Positions 8,639-17,307 of a stretch of 64,000 nucleotides of DNA are shown piece after piece. The DNA lies in NCBI RefSeq assembly GCF_029167235.1, contig NZ_JARFTR010000287.1:1-64000 (forward strand). Reading direction: 5' to 3'. Below the pieces are notes generated by a model. It ran no database searches. It saw only the letters and a list, made by a program, of their open reading frames with translations, and was not told the origin of the DNA. The position numbers and the translations under genes are program-made. Position 1 is the stretch's first letter. Each line of letters starts with the position of its first letter. This DNA comes from Kamptonema sp. UHCC 0994 (lineage in GTDB: Bacteria; Cyanobacteriota; Cyanobacteriia; Cyanobacteriales; Microcoleaceae).

Positions 8639-8734
8639 TGTTAAAAATTCTCCTCAAAGCAGGTTTGAAGATGCACCCGCTTTCTGGATTTTAACAATTT
8701 TGTTGGGGTGGTGATTGTTAGCCAAACAACTCTA

Positions 8735-8755
8735 CCAAAAGCGCGGAACTCCGCG
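8735..8755 (-). terminator. Intrinsic terminator
   Basis: On the minus strand a CGCGGA/TCCGCG stem with a 2-nt loop (8742-8755) is followed by CTTTTGG. It follows the GNAT gene, which ends at 8800, and fits termination of the primase-GNAT transcript. The same hairpin sequence occurs at 19309-19322 on the plus strand. Confidence 0.6.
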
Positions 8756-8799
8756 ATGAATGAATTTTGATTCTAAGGCTGAGTTTTCCGACTAGCTAA

Positions 8800-9333
8800 T
8801 TAGCGACAACTCTCTAGGGAAGCCCATCTCGAATCAAACGAATCATATCGAAGAAACATACGTTGAGTATGTTTAAATCTTTCCGTCATTTTGAAGCCAT
8901 GTTTTTTTAAAAACGCAGCCATCGCCTTAGTAATCGGCGGCTCTACGTCAAACTCCCCGAACTCAGAAATAAACTTAGGCCATGCTTCCGAGAGAAGTCC
9001 TCGTCCCCGCCAGTATGGATGCAACCAAACCCATTGCAGTTCGTAGCCTGATTCTTGCCGATAAAAACAACAAGCTCCAATACAGGGGACTTGAAACTCT
9101 TTGGAGCTATCTCGAGCTTCAGGATGAATCCACAGAAAAGCGACTTGATTTGGGTCCGTTTCAGAATATTGAAGCATACACCCAATCTCTTTACTAAAAA
9201 AGTGGTTAATATCGCAAACTGCTTTTTTTTCACAATTAAGAGATGTCGTCGTTATCCTGACAGGATTATGGAATTGACCGCCTCTGATTAAAGGGCAAAT
9301 AATATCCGTAGCATCGGGGTAGATTGCCAGCAT
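8800..9333 (-). CDS. GNAT-family N-acetyltransferase
   Basis: A 177-residue protein. The acetyl-CoA-binding region is visible near residues 100-125 (LQWVWLHPYWRGRGLLSEAW), with the RGRGLL turn replacing the usual Q/RxxGxG/A, followed by VEPPITKAMAAFLKKHGF, a typical GNAT motif B. The N-terminal 45 residues are less typical and a later start is possible. It begins 22 bp after the primase-like gene on the same strand, so the two are probably co-transcribed. The substrate cannot be told from sequence. Confidence 0.75.
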   Translation of the reverse strand: MLAIYPDATDIICPLIRGGQFHNPVRITTTSLNCEKKAVCDINHFFSKEIGCMLQYSETDPNQVAFLWIHPEARDSSKEFQVPCIGACCFYRQESGYELQWVWLHPYWRGRGLLSEAWPKFISEFGEFDVEPPITKAMAAFLKKHGFKMTERFKHTQRMFLRYDSFDSRWASLESCR

Positions 9334-9355
9334 TGTTTCACTTCCTCCTTGAGAT

Positions 9356-12300
9356 TTAAGAGTTTGTATCTGAATTGAGCAAAGTCCTGAAGGCCGCTTG
9401 CTTTGCCTTACCCAACATCAACCAAATTTTCTCCTGGTTGGCAGCCCCGCTGTGGCAAACTGAACTGATAATTTCCTGGACATCGATCGCATATTTAGTA
9501 TCGGCTTCACAAATCGCATCATTGATAAATTCCACCACCTCTAACTCGGTTTCGTTCAGTCCATCATCAACATCGTCAATAATTTTGGCAACATCCGTCA
9601 ATAACTGCGGTGTAAGGTTTTCAGATCCGCTCTGTGTTTTGGGGGGGGTGTTTTGGGGGGTCTGTTGGGGGGTTAAATGTTGATAATGTTGATGGTTTGT
9701 TGCCGTTCTGCAAACACCATCAACACCATGTTCTGTATAGGTTTGAGTGCTTTGTTGACACTGTTGATCACCAAGAGGATACATCTCGTTTTTTGAGATT
9801 ATGCCAGTCTCTACAATTGGTGTAATTATTGAATTTTTTGAAGTCGTGAAATTTTTGTCAACCTTATCAACAAATCCATCAACACCACACCCCATAACGC
9901 TTTGAGTAGGTTGGCAAACCGGCAACAAACCATCAACATTGTCAACATTATTTGGGGTTTGGGAGTAAACCTTGCCATCCCAGGACCCATACCCGGCGGT
10001 ATTGCCCAGCACTTCGCACCATTCCCGAATTTGAGCCCCAGAAATCGATTTGAGCGCTCGCACTCCCATCTTTAAATCGCGGGGCGCGACTGGTTTATTC
10101 TTGCGTTTCGCAAATTCATGGATTCTCAACATTTGCTCAGTCAAGTTGCTAACTTCGGGGTTTTGGGTAGTGTGGAACAGCACCCATTGATGGGCGTAGT
10201 AATTAGTTAGCTTGATAGCTTGGCTTACCGTATCTGCACTAACTTGGGGTTCTGGCTTTACTCCGGCGAGTGCCGCGTTTACCAAGTGGAGCCACAAGCA
10301 GAAGCGACCAAAGTAGGTTTCCAGCTTGGGGTAAACGTTTTGCAGTCCGGTCAAGTTGGTTTCTAGTAGTTGGCGCGTTAACTCATGTTGATATTCTTGC
10401 CAGATTGGTTTAGCTTCCATTGACAAGCCATAAATATTGGCTTCCTGGTTTGCGATCGCCTGATAGAGTTGGGTTAAGGTTTCGGTCAATCCCGTTTCCG
10501 TTTCATTATTTAGATCGATAAAACTTGGTGGGGCAGGGGAAATGTCAATCAACCACCGCGCCCAATACCCCGCCGCGTCGTCAAAGTTACCCATTAATTT
10601 TTTGAAAGTCTTCGTCTGGGTGCTGCCAGTGCGACAGACGTGGGGGTTGGCGACGAAACTACTCCCGGAAACGCGATCGACAATTAAGGGCTTCCCGTTA
10701 AATTCGCTTAAATCCAATTCGATATCATCACCTTGCCCGCCCCGGTATTTATTCAAACTGGTATAAAACCCACTGCCCTCGTCTCGGTAAATTAAGAACC
10801 CATTGGGGTTTTCGTTGTGAATTTTTGTGAGTTTTTCTGGCGTTACATCCCCTAAAATGTAGCGCTTTCTGATGGGTAGTTTGGGTGGTGGTGAGTCGGC
10901 GCGGTCTTTTTTTGGCTTCCGTTCATATTGCCGCAATTCCTCCTCAAACTGTAATTTTTCCTGTTCAAATTTAGCGGCTGCCTCGGTTTCAAGTTGGGTT
11001 AAAGGATCTAAAATTGCACATTGCGCGGGGGTTTTTTTCGCCCCTGTATTGGCGATAATTAACGTCCTGAAAATTGCACTTTGCTTGTAGTTAGATTTGG
11101 GATGAATCATAATCTTGCTATCAGCTTTAATGCAACTGGCACTAGCGGCCACCAAAGTAGTGAACAGCCAAGAAGCCGAGGTAGGCATAGCTGCGGCGGT
11201 TTCTATTAATTGCCTTGCTAGTTTCCCGCCGTCGCCAATTAAGTAATCATAAGGGTTAAGGGTGCTTGTCCGCAGTCGTGCAATTTCCTTTAAATTCTCT
11301 GTTTGTTCTGGCTTCTCGTCATCAGCTTGATGCTCTTGTTTTAAGGCTTGATATTGTTCCTTAATTGCGTTCAAGTTGCGGCGCTCGGTACGGTTAGCGA
11401 GGGAGTTTAACCGTCGGCGAACTTCAGAAGTTTTGGGGTCATCTTCTATTAGTTTCTTGAGTTCTGTTTCCAGTTCCTCCTCACTGAGTCGTTGCGCTGT
11501 GGGGTGCGTCAGGATGTTGGTTTGTGGTTGTGGTTTTAATGCTACGGAGCCGTTGGTTTGGTAGTTGGTTGAGGCGCGATCGCGTTTGACAAAATTATTC
11601 CAATACCAACCCTTCACGCAATTCTCCACACCTTCACCTTTACTTGCAGGCGTTGGGTGCTTGCTGTTGGCTGACTTCCAAACTGACTCAACTTCTTTCT
11701 GTGGCAGTGGCGGGTGGCAGCACTGAGCAAACTCTTGTAGTAGTAATTGGGGGTCGCCGTCAAACGCTTGATTGATGGAGTGCAAATAATTAGCAGTGCC
11801 AATCAAATCCCGTGCCAGTTTCGCCGCTGCTTCGTTTCTCCCGCCCTCACTTACACCGTTAAGCAGTTCTCGCGAACTACGTGCTAGACAAAACTCTAGC
11901 GGGATACTAGCAGCTACGGGTAGGGTGATGTTCTCATAGGGAGTAAATTGTTGCTGCTGTTTCGGTGGCTCTACTGTTGGCTCTGGATTGGCTAATTTCA
12001 CGACCAAATGACATAACCAATCAGGCGCGATCGCTACTGGCACATTGACGGGTGAATTTATCCATTTATAAGAACCAGTTTCGGGGTGTCGGCTGGGGGG
12101 CAAAACCGAAGACACCTTGTTGTAGCGGAAATCTAAATCGCAATCGTTCTTAAACGAACCCCATTCTCTGATAGCCTTGTGCGTTAAGGGTTTAAGCCGT
12201 TCCCGGTATTGTTCGGGGATTTGATAGAGCAGTTGGCGACGGCCTGGTTTGCCAGATGTCCAGCTAACTGTTAGCGGTAAGTCGCCGCCGCTAACTAGCT

Positions 12301-12646
12301 GTAATAATTCTTCAGCCTGAGCTCCATCTACATCTATGGCTAACAGTCCATCTGAATAATCCCCGGCGCGAAGCCCAAAGCCTGAATAATAGGCACGGTA
12401 AGCCTTCCCATTTTTTTTACTGATTTTTTCTTCCCCATTCAAAATCAAATCCGCAATGTGGGAATGGGGGATAAATGGTTCATTTTCCCATCCATCGCGC
12501 TTAGAGGCTTTGTCTTGTAGTGGGGTGAGACTCCAGTGCGCCGGGATATCTTTGATGCCTGCGGCGATCGCGGCGGCGTTAGGGGCTTGATTCCAGATTT
12601 TCCATTCTTGATTAACTTGGTCGGAATTGGGTAGGATGCTGGTCAT
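9356..12646 (-). CDS. Primase-polymerase/DUF3987 replication-type protein
   Basis: About 1,096 residues from ATG 12646 (an upstream ATG at 12763 would add a non-conserved leader). The N-terminal 200 residues resemble a primase-polymerase domain: GFGLRAGDYSDGLLAIDVDG has the acidic strand, then a glycine-rich SGKPGRRQLLYQIP and the DLDFRYNKVSSVLPPSRHP block. The central region (from about residue 470) fits DUF3987, a degenerate helicase-like domain seen in primase fusions of plasmids and phages. A Q/N/V-D-rich linker precedes the C-terminus and coincides with the repeat cluster at 9676-9949. This is the best candidate replication initiator or primase of the replicon. The tyrosine recombinase lies upstream on the same strand. 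Confidence 0.75.
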   Translation of the reverse strand: MTSILPNSDQVNQEWKIWNQAPNAAAIAAGIKDIPAHWSLTPLQDKASKRDGWENEPFIPHSHIADLILNGEEKISKKNGKAYRAYYSGFGLRAGDYSDGLLAIDVDGAQAEELLQLVSGGDLPLTVSWTSGKPGRRQLLYQIPEQYRERLKPLTHKAIREWGSFKNDCDLDFRYNKVSSVLPPSRHPETGSYKWINSPVNVPVAIAPDWLCHLVVKLANPEPTVEPPKQQQQFTPYENITLPVAASIPLEFCLARSSRELLNGVSEGGRNEAAAKLARDLIGTANYLHSINQAFDGDPQLLLQEFAQCCHPPLPQKEVESVWKSANSKHPTPASKGEGVENCVKGWYWNNFVKRDRASTNYQTNGSVALKPQPQTNILTHPTAQRLSEEELETELKKLIEDDPKTSEVRRRLNSLANRTERRNLNAIKEQYQALKQEHQADDEKPEQTENLKEIARLRTSTLNPYDYLIGDGGKLARQLIETAAAMPTSASWLFTTLVAASASCIKADSKIMIHPKSNYKQSAIFRTLIIANTGAKKTPAQCAILDPLTQLETEAAAKFEQEKLQFEEELRQYERKPKKDRADSPPPKLPIRKRYILGDVTPEKLTKIHNENPNGFLIYRDEGSGFYTSLNKYRGGQGDDIELDLSEFNGKPLIVDRVSGSSFVANPHVCRTGSTQTKTFKKLMGNFDDAAGYWARWLIDISPAPPSFIDLNNETETGLTETLTQLYQAIANQEANIYGLSMEAKPIWQEYQHELTRQLLETNLTGLQNVYPKLETYFGRFCLWLHLVNAALAGVKPEPQVSADTVSQAIKLTNYYAHQWVLFHTTQNPEVSNLTEQMLRIHEFAKRKNKPVAPRDLKMGVRALKSISGAQIREWCEVLGNTAGYGSWDGKVYSQTPNNVDNVDGLLPVCQPTQSVMGCGVDGFVDKVDKNFTTSKNSIITPIVETGIISKNEMYPLGDQQCQQSTQTYTEHGVDGVCRTATNHQHYQHLTPQQTPQNTPPKTQSGSENLTPQLLTDVAKIIDDVDDGLNETELEVVEFINDAICEADTKYAIDVQEIISSVCHSGAANQEKIWLMLGKAKQAAFRTLLNSDTNS
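9676..9949. repeat. TGTTGAT-type repeat cluster inside the primase gene (possible origin iterons)
   Basis: A 30-bp sequence at 9676-9705 is present in inverted form at 9920-9949 with a single mismatch. Around and between them TGTTGA(T/C), or its complement, recurs about nine times (for example near 9679, 9688, 9719, 9753, 9762, 9866, 9878, 9932 and 9941). Several copies extend to TTATCAACA, one base from the DnaA-box consensus TTATNCACA. This could be an origin with iterons inside the replication gene, or simply codon repetition of Val-Asp motifs. Confidence 0.5.
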
Positions 12647-12787
12647 TGTTTGTTCCCTGTTTAATTTACAGAAAACCCCCATGTCCTTAGAAGAGGTGAG
12701 TAAATCGAATTGGCAAATTTGCCAAGTTGCGAGTATTATGGAAATTGAGAATTGTTTGCTCACCTCTTCTAAAGGTTAGCGGGTTTA

Positions 12788-12822
12788 AAAGCACCGGGCG
12801 TGTCGAGCGCCGCTGGTGCTTT
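12788..12822 (-). terminator. Intrinsic terminator after the recombinase
   Basis: AAAGCACC (12788-12795) pairs with GGTGCTTT (12815-12822) around a GC-rich centre. On the minus strand the stem ends GGTGCTTTTAAA, a short T-run. It lies 56 bp past the recombinase stop and 25 bp before the longest possible start of the primase gene, so it probably separates the two transcripts. Confidence 0.55.
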
Positions 12823-12877
12823 ATCATTTTAGGGGCTTTTTGGTGAGCGAGTCATCAATGTTTACAGTTTGATACTT

Positions 12878-13558
12878 TTACTCGTCTAATAGGGACTGTG
12901 ACAGTTGCTCAGAGGGTAACGGCACGGCTGGCAATTCCTCCTCTACGTGGGGATATGTGAATTTCCCTGTGTAAGAGAGCATGGAAAGCGAAGCGATCGC
13001 ACCGCGTACCTGTTCCGGCTTCACCTCTAAGTACCGCTGCAACTGTTCGAGGTTGCGGTGGCCTGAAATTTCTTGAATCACCCGCAGCGGAATCCCAGCG
13101 TTACTCATCTGGGTAAGAGCCGTGCGACGGAAGCTGTGAGAGCTAGCTCCCTCGATGCCAACTCGCTCGAAAGCTTCGCTGAGAATGGCGAGGGCTGAAT
13201 CTTCGTGAATGTGTTTCCAATGATGGCAGCGGTGGCGGCTGGGGAATAAATAAGTCGGGCCAGCGTTCAGTCGCCAAGACATGAGGAGACTTCGCAAGTC
13301 TTCAATTACCGGAATGGTGCGAGTCTGTAATTTTCCTTTGGTGTTGCCTTTGCGAAAGTTGATGGTAGAGCGGACTATGCCAGAGTTCGTGTAAATATCT
13401 TTGACCATTAACAAACAAGCTTCGGCTATTCGGCAGGCGGTGTAAAGGCAGACTCCAAAAAGAACGCGATCGCGCTCAGTCTGGAACCCTTCTTTAAATA
13501 AGAGTTCAATTTCTGCTTGGGTGAGTATCTTTGCTTGGCCGTACCCTTGTATTTTCAT
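12878..13558 (-). CDS. Tyrosine recombinase/integrase
   Basis: A 226-residue protein made almost wholly of the catalytic domain. Visible active-site elements are Arg in TACRIAEACLLMV (near residue 40), HSFRRTALTQM (HxxR, near 140), SGHRNLEQLQRYL with the second His and the Tyr nucleophile (near 165-177). The N-terminal SAM-like core-binding domain of XerC/D is absent, so it is shorter than typical Xer enzymes. It may resolve plasmid multimers or mobilise an element; it precedes the primase-like gene on the same strand, separated by a likely terminator. Confidence 0.85.
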   Translation of the reverse strand: MKIQGYGQAKILTQAEIELLFKEGFQTERDRVLFGVCLYTACRIAEACLLMVKDIYTNSGIVRSTINFRKGNTKGKLQTRTIPVIEDLRSLLMSWRLNAGPTYLFPSRHRCHHWKHIHEDSALAILSEAFERVGIEGASSHSFRRTALTQMSNAGIPLRVIQEISGHRNLEQLQRYLEVKPEQVRGAIASLSMLSYTGKFTYPHVEEELPAVPLPSEQLSQSLLDE

Positions 13559-13835
13559 GTAAAGCCCGTAAGCTCAATGTCTGAGAGTTTACTGCTTTAC
13601 TGCATCAGTTGTGGAAATTCTTGGGGGCGATATCAAAAACTTCGAGAGAACCTTAGATAATGCTAAAAATTAGAATGGCTGAAATCAAGATTTTTGATAA
13701 AAGTCTGATGTTATAAGCATCCCCGATGATTTTTTGCCGACAGTGACAAAAGACAAAAGAGGGATAAAACCACTTCCACTCACTACGGCTAACAATATCT
13801 GGCGGTCGAAGTGAGCGATCGCCCTCAATCAAACC

Positions 13836-14447
13836 ATGACTAAATTTTTCTTCTTCGATCTCGACGGCACACTTCGCCAACCTAAAAGCGGAGCTAAATT
13901 CATTAATAAACCCGACGATCAGGAACCAATTTCCGGCGCTCAAGAAGCAGTGAAATACTACAGCGATCGCGGTTTCATTTGCATTGGCATCACCAATCAG
14001 GGAGGCGTTGCTGCTGGCCATAAATCTTTAGAAAGCGCGATCGAAGAGCAACGAATTACTTTGCAATTATTCCCTGAACTTTCGGAGATTTTCTTTTGCC
14101 CAAACTATGAAGGGGACATCTGCTGGCAACTATCACATGACAATGTGCCATTGGAATTTAGCAATCCAGTATCAGGGGATGGCAGTACAATCTCTTGTCG
14201 CAAACCAGGACACGGAATGATAGCGATCGCATCCTCTAACTTTTGCTCACCGGAGGAACTACAGCGAGATTGCTGGATGGTAGGCGATCGCCCTGAAGAT
14301 CAGCAATGTGCCACATCTGCCGGAATCAATTTCATTTGGGCAGATTACCTACACGCTAAATTTCAAGAGCCGGGAATGATAGAGATAGATCCAACCCATT
14401 TAGAGCAAACAGATGAGGGAACATTAAAACTTTTCCTCTCACTCTAA
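13836..14447 (+). CDS. HAD-superfamily phosphatase (HisB-N/GmhB or polynucleotide 3'-phosphatase type)
   Basis: A 203-residue protein with HAD motif I at the extreme N-terminus (FFFFDLDGTLR), motif II in ICIGITNQGG, and motif III/IV in CRKPGHGMIAIA and CWMVGDRPEDQQCA. The TNQGG and KPG features are typical of the HisB-N/GmhB/PNKP 3'-phosphatase branch. The substrate could be a sugar phosphate or a DNA 3'-phosphate; the neighbourhood does not decide. Start ATG 13836 is supported by the motif beginning at residue 4. Confidence 0.8.
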   Translation: MTKFFFFDLDGTLRQPKSGAKFINKPDDQEPISGAQEAVKYYSDRGFICIGITNQGGVAAGHKSLESAIEEQRITLQLFPELSEIFFCPNYEGDICWQLSHDNVPLEFSNPVSGDGSTISCRKPGHGMIAIASSNFCSPEELQRDCWMVGDRPEDQQCATSAGINFIWADYLHAKFQEPGMIEIDPTHLEQTDEGTLKLFLSL

Positions 14448-14448
14448 A

Positions 14449-14500
14449 AACGCATCGCGTTGCGCTTTTGACAAAAATGGGGAGTCCAACTCCCCAAAAT
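14449..14500 (+). terminator. Two stacked hairpins after the HAD gene
   Basis: An AAAACGCA/TGCGCTTTT stem with one mismatch (about 14449-14469) ends in a short T-run, followed by a GGGGAGT/ACTCCCC stem (14479-14485 with 14489-14495). They directly follow the stop at 14447 and fit transcription termination. The first belongs to a hairpin type repeated in this window. Confidence 0.55.
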
Positions 14501-14544
14501 GTTCTTTTGTATAAGTCTCACCCATTGTAACAGAGGAAACTGAA

Positions 14545-14880
14545 ATGCACGATGACCAGAGAGAAAAAATCTGCGCCTTAGCAAAAACAATTTACAAATT
14601 CCAGAGCCTAGAAGATTCAGAGAAAAAATGGATAAAACCTCTCTTATCCAGAGGAATAGTTAAAACTTTGGAAATGCTGGATTTGATTGAAGGTAACACT
14701 CTTACTTTTGAAGAGATAGCAGATGATTTACAAATTCATCCGACAACTGTAACTCAGCGTATCAATGCTTTAATTGAAGGCGGTTATCCTATTTCTCTGA
14801 ACGGGAAAACTGCGATCGCTGCTACAGGAAGACCAAGAAAGCTAGCCAAACGAATTGAAGAACCACGCACCCCTGGTTGA
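14545..14880 (+). CDS. Winged-helix DNA-binding protein
   Basis: A 111-residue protein. Residues 40-85 read KTLEMLDLIEGNTLTFEEIA, then DDLQIHPTTVTQRINALIEG and a short wing (YPISLNGKTAI), a textbook winged helix-turn-helix. The N-terminus is a charged helix and the C-terminus a basic tail. It may regulate neighbouring genes but no operator is evident. Hairpins lie on both sides, so it is probably monocistronic. Confidence 0.7.
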   Translation: MHDDQREKICALAKTIYKFQSLEDSEKKWIKPLLSRGIVKTLEMLDLIEGNTLTFEEIADDLQIHPTTVTQRINALIEGGYPISLNGKTAIAATGRPRKLAKRIEEPRTPG

Positions 14881-14885
14881 AGAAG

Positions 14886-14908
14886 AAAACGCAATCTAAT
14901 GCGCTTTT
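14886..14908 (+). terminator. Intrinsic terminator
   Basis: AAAACGCA (14886-14893) pairs with TGCGCTTTT (14900-14908), ending in a T-run, 6 bp after the winged-helix gene. It closely resembles the hairpin after the HAD gene. Confidence 0.6.
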
Positions 14909-14975
14909 ACTCCCGGCGCAAAACTGGGGGTTTTATTTTGTATGGGTTATGCGATCGCGTTTTTAACTCTGCTAA

Positions 14976-15024
14976 ATGATAGGATGTGCTAGCTACGAAA
15001 ATGATAGGAGGTGCTAGCTACGAA
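14976..15024. repeat. 25-bp tandem repeat, two copies
   Basis: ATGATAGGATGTGCTAGCTA begins at 14976 and recurs at 15001 with one change (GG for TG), both followed by CGAA. The pair lies in the intergenic region upstream of the CAP gene. The internal TAGCTA is palindromic, so it could be a pair of regulator sites. Confidence 0.6.
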
Positions 15025-15141
15025 GTGGGTAGCGAGTAGAAACAGTTTATCCTTATGATGATTCTTCAGAAAATAACTGTTGTTGTTACAGTATTTTTCT
15101 CTTATTAAAGAAGTAAGTTGAAAAAATTTTAGGAGACGCTA

Positions 15142-15723
15142 ATGAATCGGCAGCAAATTATGGGGTTAACTTTTACAGGATTGGTCAGCATTATATCGCT
15201 GGGAATGCTGAGCAAGAGTGCATGGGGGCAGGCCTCCATTAACCAGACAATTTTGCATAATACCGCCCTGTCTATGCACAATACCTATCGCACTCAGCAT
15301 CATAGTCCTGCGATGACCACCAGTGACTCCCTCAACAGCACCGCTCAATCTTGGGCCGAGCAGATGGCAACAACTGGAGAGCTTGCCCATAGTTCCTCCA
15401 GTCAACGGAACGGTGCGGGAGAGAACCTTTACGTCTACTACACCACGGCGGCTTCTATAGCCCCAGACACTCTTGCTAACAGCGCGGTGAAATCCTGGTA
15501 CGACGAGGTGGCTAAATATAACTATGCCAATCCAGCGTTTGCTGCCAGTACGGGGCATTTTACTCAGGTGGTGTGGAAGAGTAGTACGGAATTAGGCTGC
15601 GGTGCAGCACAGGGCACTAAAACGCTTGAGGGTACGCAGTATCAAGCTTTCTATGTCGTTTGCCATTATGCTCCCCCTGGTAATGTGACTGGGCAGTTTC
15701 CCGCTAACGTCCTCAAACCGTAG
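15142..15723 (+). CDS. Secreted CAP-domain (SCP/PR-1) protein
   Basis: A 193-residue protein with an N-terminal signal peptide (hydrophobic residues 8-25, likely cleavage after SAWGQA). The CAP fold follows: ALSMHNTYRTQH, SAQSWAEQMA-like helix, GENLYVYY, then HFTQVVWKSSTELGCG and YVVCHYAPPGN, the four conserved CAP signatures, with the cavity histidines and glutamate present. CAP proteins are extracellular; some bind sterols or act as proteases, but no role can be assigned here. A ribosome-binding AGGAG lies 8 bp before ATG 15142. Confidence 0.9.
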   Translation: MNRQQIMGLTFTGLVSIISLGMLSKSAWGQASINQTILHNTALSMHNTYRTQHHSPAMTTSDSLNSTAQSWAEQMATTGELAHSSSSQRNGAGENLYVYYTTAASIAPDTLANSAVKSWYDEVAKYNYANPAFAASTGHFTQVVWKSSTELGCGAAQGTKTLEGTQYQAFYVVCHYAPPGNVTGQFPANVLKP

Positions 15724-15944
15724 TTAACCCTCTTTTGCCACTCTGATGAAAATAAAACTCATCACTAAGAAGCGATCGCCTGCCCAATAGTCGTCGGTTT
15801 GGTAGCGATCGCACAAATCGAACTCACGTTAAAACAACGGCTGGGAAGAGAGCAGGATTTACTGGCGATCGCTTATTAAGCAGGGTAAAGAACTGCTATT
15901 GATTAAAGAGCTATATTGTATTGAAAGTGTCGCTCTTATTAATT

Positions 15945-16790
15945 ATGGAGATAGAGACTTATAAATGGTGGGGGGAAACAGGCGAACCACCGCCACACTT
16001 AAAAACCAAAAAACAGCTTGCAGAAATGGGATTAAAGCCAGTAAAAGCAGTTGGAATTATCCCCACTCGCAAATATGATGTATTGCTGTACGATCCGGCA
16101 AATCCAGAGTCATGCAAGCCAAAGCGACAGCCAACCCAGAAACAATTAGAAGCTTTAGAAATTAGTAGGGCTAAAGCAAGATACAAGAGCGCTTACAAGG
16201 AGTGGTACGAAGAGGTAGGATTCATTGAAAAAGATAGAGTCAAAGCGGTAAAATGGGCAAGAAAGCAGCTCGGTCTTGATGATTGGGTAGTTTTGGATAC
16301 AGAGACAACAGGCTTCAATGAGGCTGAAATAGTAGAAATAGCAATTGTTCAACCCAGTGGCGAACCGCTACTAAACACACTAATCAAGCCTACCATCCCC
16401 ATTCCCTTAGAAGTCACACAAATACATAACATAACTGATGAAATGGTGGCACAGGCTCCCACTTTTCCCGAAATCTATCCTGCTATTGTGGAAGCTCTTA
16501 CAGATAAACAAGTATTCATCTACAATTCTACTTTTGATATTAAGGTGTTGAATTACTGCTGTAACCTTCACGGCTTACCAATAATAAACTTACGTTATTC
16601 CGAGTGCATAATGGAGTGGGTAGCTCAATGGATAGGCAACTGGAGTTACTATTATAAAAACTACAAATGGCAACCGCTTAATGGAGAGCACAGAGCTTTA
16701 GGAGATTGTTTAGCTGTACTAAAGAAAATCAAAAAAATGGCTGCTGACTCCGATACGATCGACTGTCCCATCATTAATCCATTTCCTTAA
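15945..16790 (+). CDS. DEDDh 3'-5' exonuclease (DnaQ/epsilon-like)
   Basis: A 281-residue protein from ATG 15945. The exonuclease domain starts near residue 115: VVLDTETTGF (Exo I, D and E), IYNSTFDIKVL (Exo II, D), and GEHRALGDCLAVLK (Exo III, HxxxxD). The ITDEMV helix typical of DnaQ proteins is also present. The first 110 residues are a basic helical extension (KPKRQPTQKQLEAL and KEWYEEVGF) of a kind seen in cyanobacterial plasmid and phage proteins. It is probably involved in DNA repair or element replication. Confidence 0.85.
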   Translation: MEIETYKWWGETGEPPPHLKTKKQLAEMGLKPVKAVGIIPTRKYDVLLYDPANPESCKPKRQPTQKQLEALEISRAKARYKSAYKEWYEEVGFIEKDRVKAVKWARKQLGLDDWVVLDTETTGFNEAEIVEIAIVQPSGEPLLNTLIKPTIPIPLEVTQIHNITDEMVAQAPTFPEIYPAIVEALTDKQVFIYNSTFDIKVLNYCCNLHGLPIINLRYSECIMEWVAQWIGNWSYYYKNYKWQPLNGEHRALGDCLAVLKKIKKMAADSDTIDCPIINPFP

Positions 16791-16931
16791 GCAAATTTGT
16801 CATAAATTGCCTTTTTCTCCCTTAAAAAGGGTTTTTTTATCTTGTCCAGTTTGTCAACGGACTAGACAAACTTAATGAAGGGGTGAAAGCTAACCCCACT
16901 GATGCGATCGCACATAGTCCTGGCTTGAATT

Positions 16932-17303
16932 TCATTCTTTTGGTAAATTTGAATCTTCGCGGCAAGTCGAGAGTGGCAATGCTTCACCGCCTTGAATCAT
17001 GGTAATCCTCATCCGATTGCTATCTGTTGACACATTTAAACAAGCACACCCATATCCGTAATAACCATTAGTTTTGACATATTCCTTTTCGTCACTGGGA
17101 AGATTATCCATTCCTTCGGCTTGATATCCTCCTTGCATGGAAATAACCCAAGTGCCATCTCCGTCTTTTAAATACCAATTTGCTGGCGTGGGATTTCGCA
17201 ACCATCCACACCTAGTTTCTATCGCCTTAACAGGCAAAGCTATGACAGAAATAAATGAGATAATAGCCAATATAAACAAGCTTCTTTTCATAACTCTAAT
17301 CAT
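16932..17303 (-). CDS. Secreted DUF4087 family protein
   Basis: About 123 residues from ATG 17303, which has GAGGTGAT upstream. A signal peptide (SLFILAIISFISVIALPVKA) precedes the mature domain, which shows DUF4087 marks: RCGWLRNPTPANWYL, DGDGTWVISMQGG and NGYYGYGCACL with paired cysteines. Function is unknown. The gene overlaps or abuts the stop of the secreted protein at 17308, so the two form an operon. Confidence 0.75.
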   Translation of the reverse strand: MIRVMKRSLFILAIISFISVIALPVKAIETRCGWLRNPTPANWYLKDGDGTWVISMQGGYQAEGMDNLPSDEKEYVKTNGYYGYGCACLNVSTDSNRMRITMIQGGEALPLSTCREDSNLPKE

Positions 17304-17307
17304 TTCA

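Noticed and set aside
9375-11802. Several short open frames inside the primase-like gene
   Set aside because: They lie antisense or out of frame to a well-supported long gene and show no motif.
15166-15558. Antisense frame in the CAP gene
   Set aside because: The plus strand encodes a clear secreted CAP domain with signal peptide; the antisense frame has no motif.
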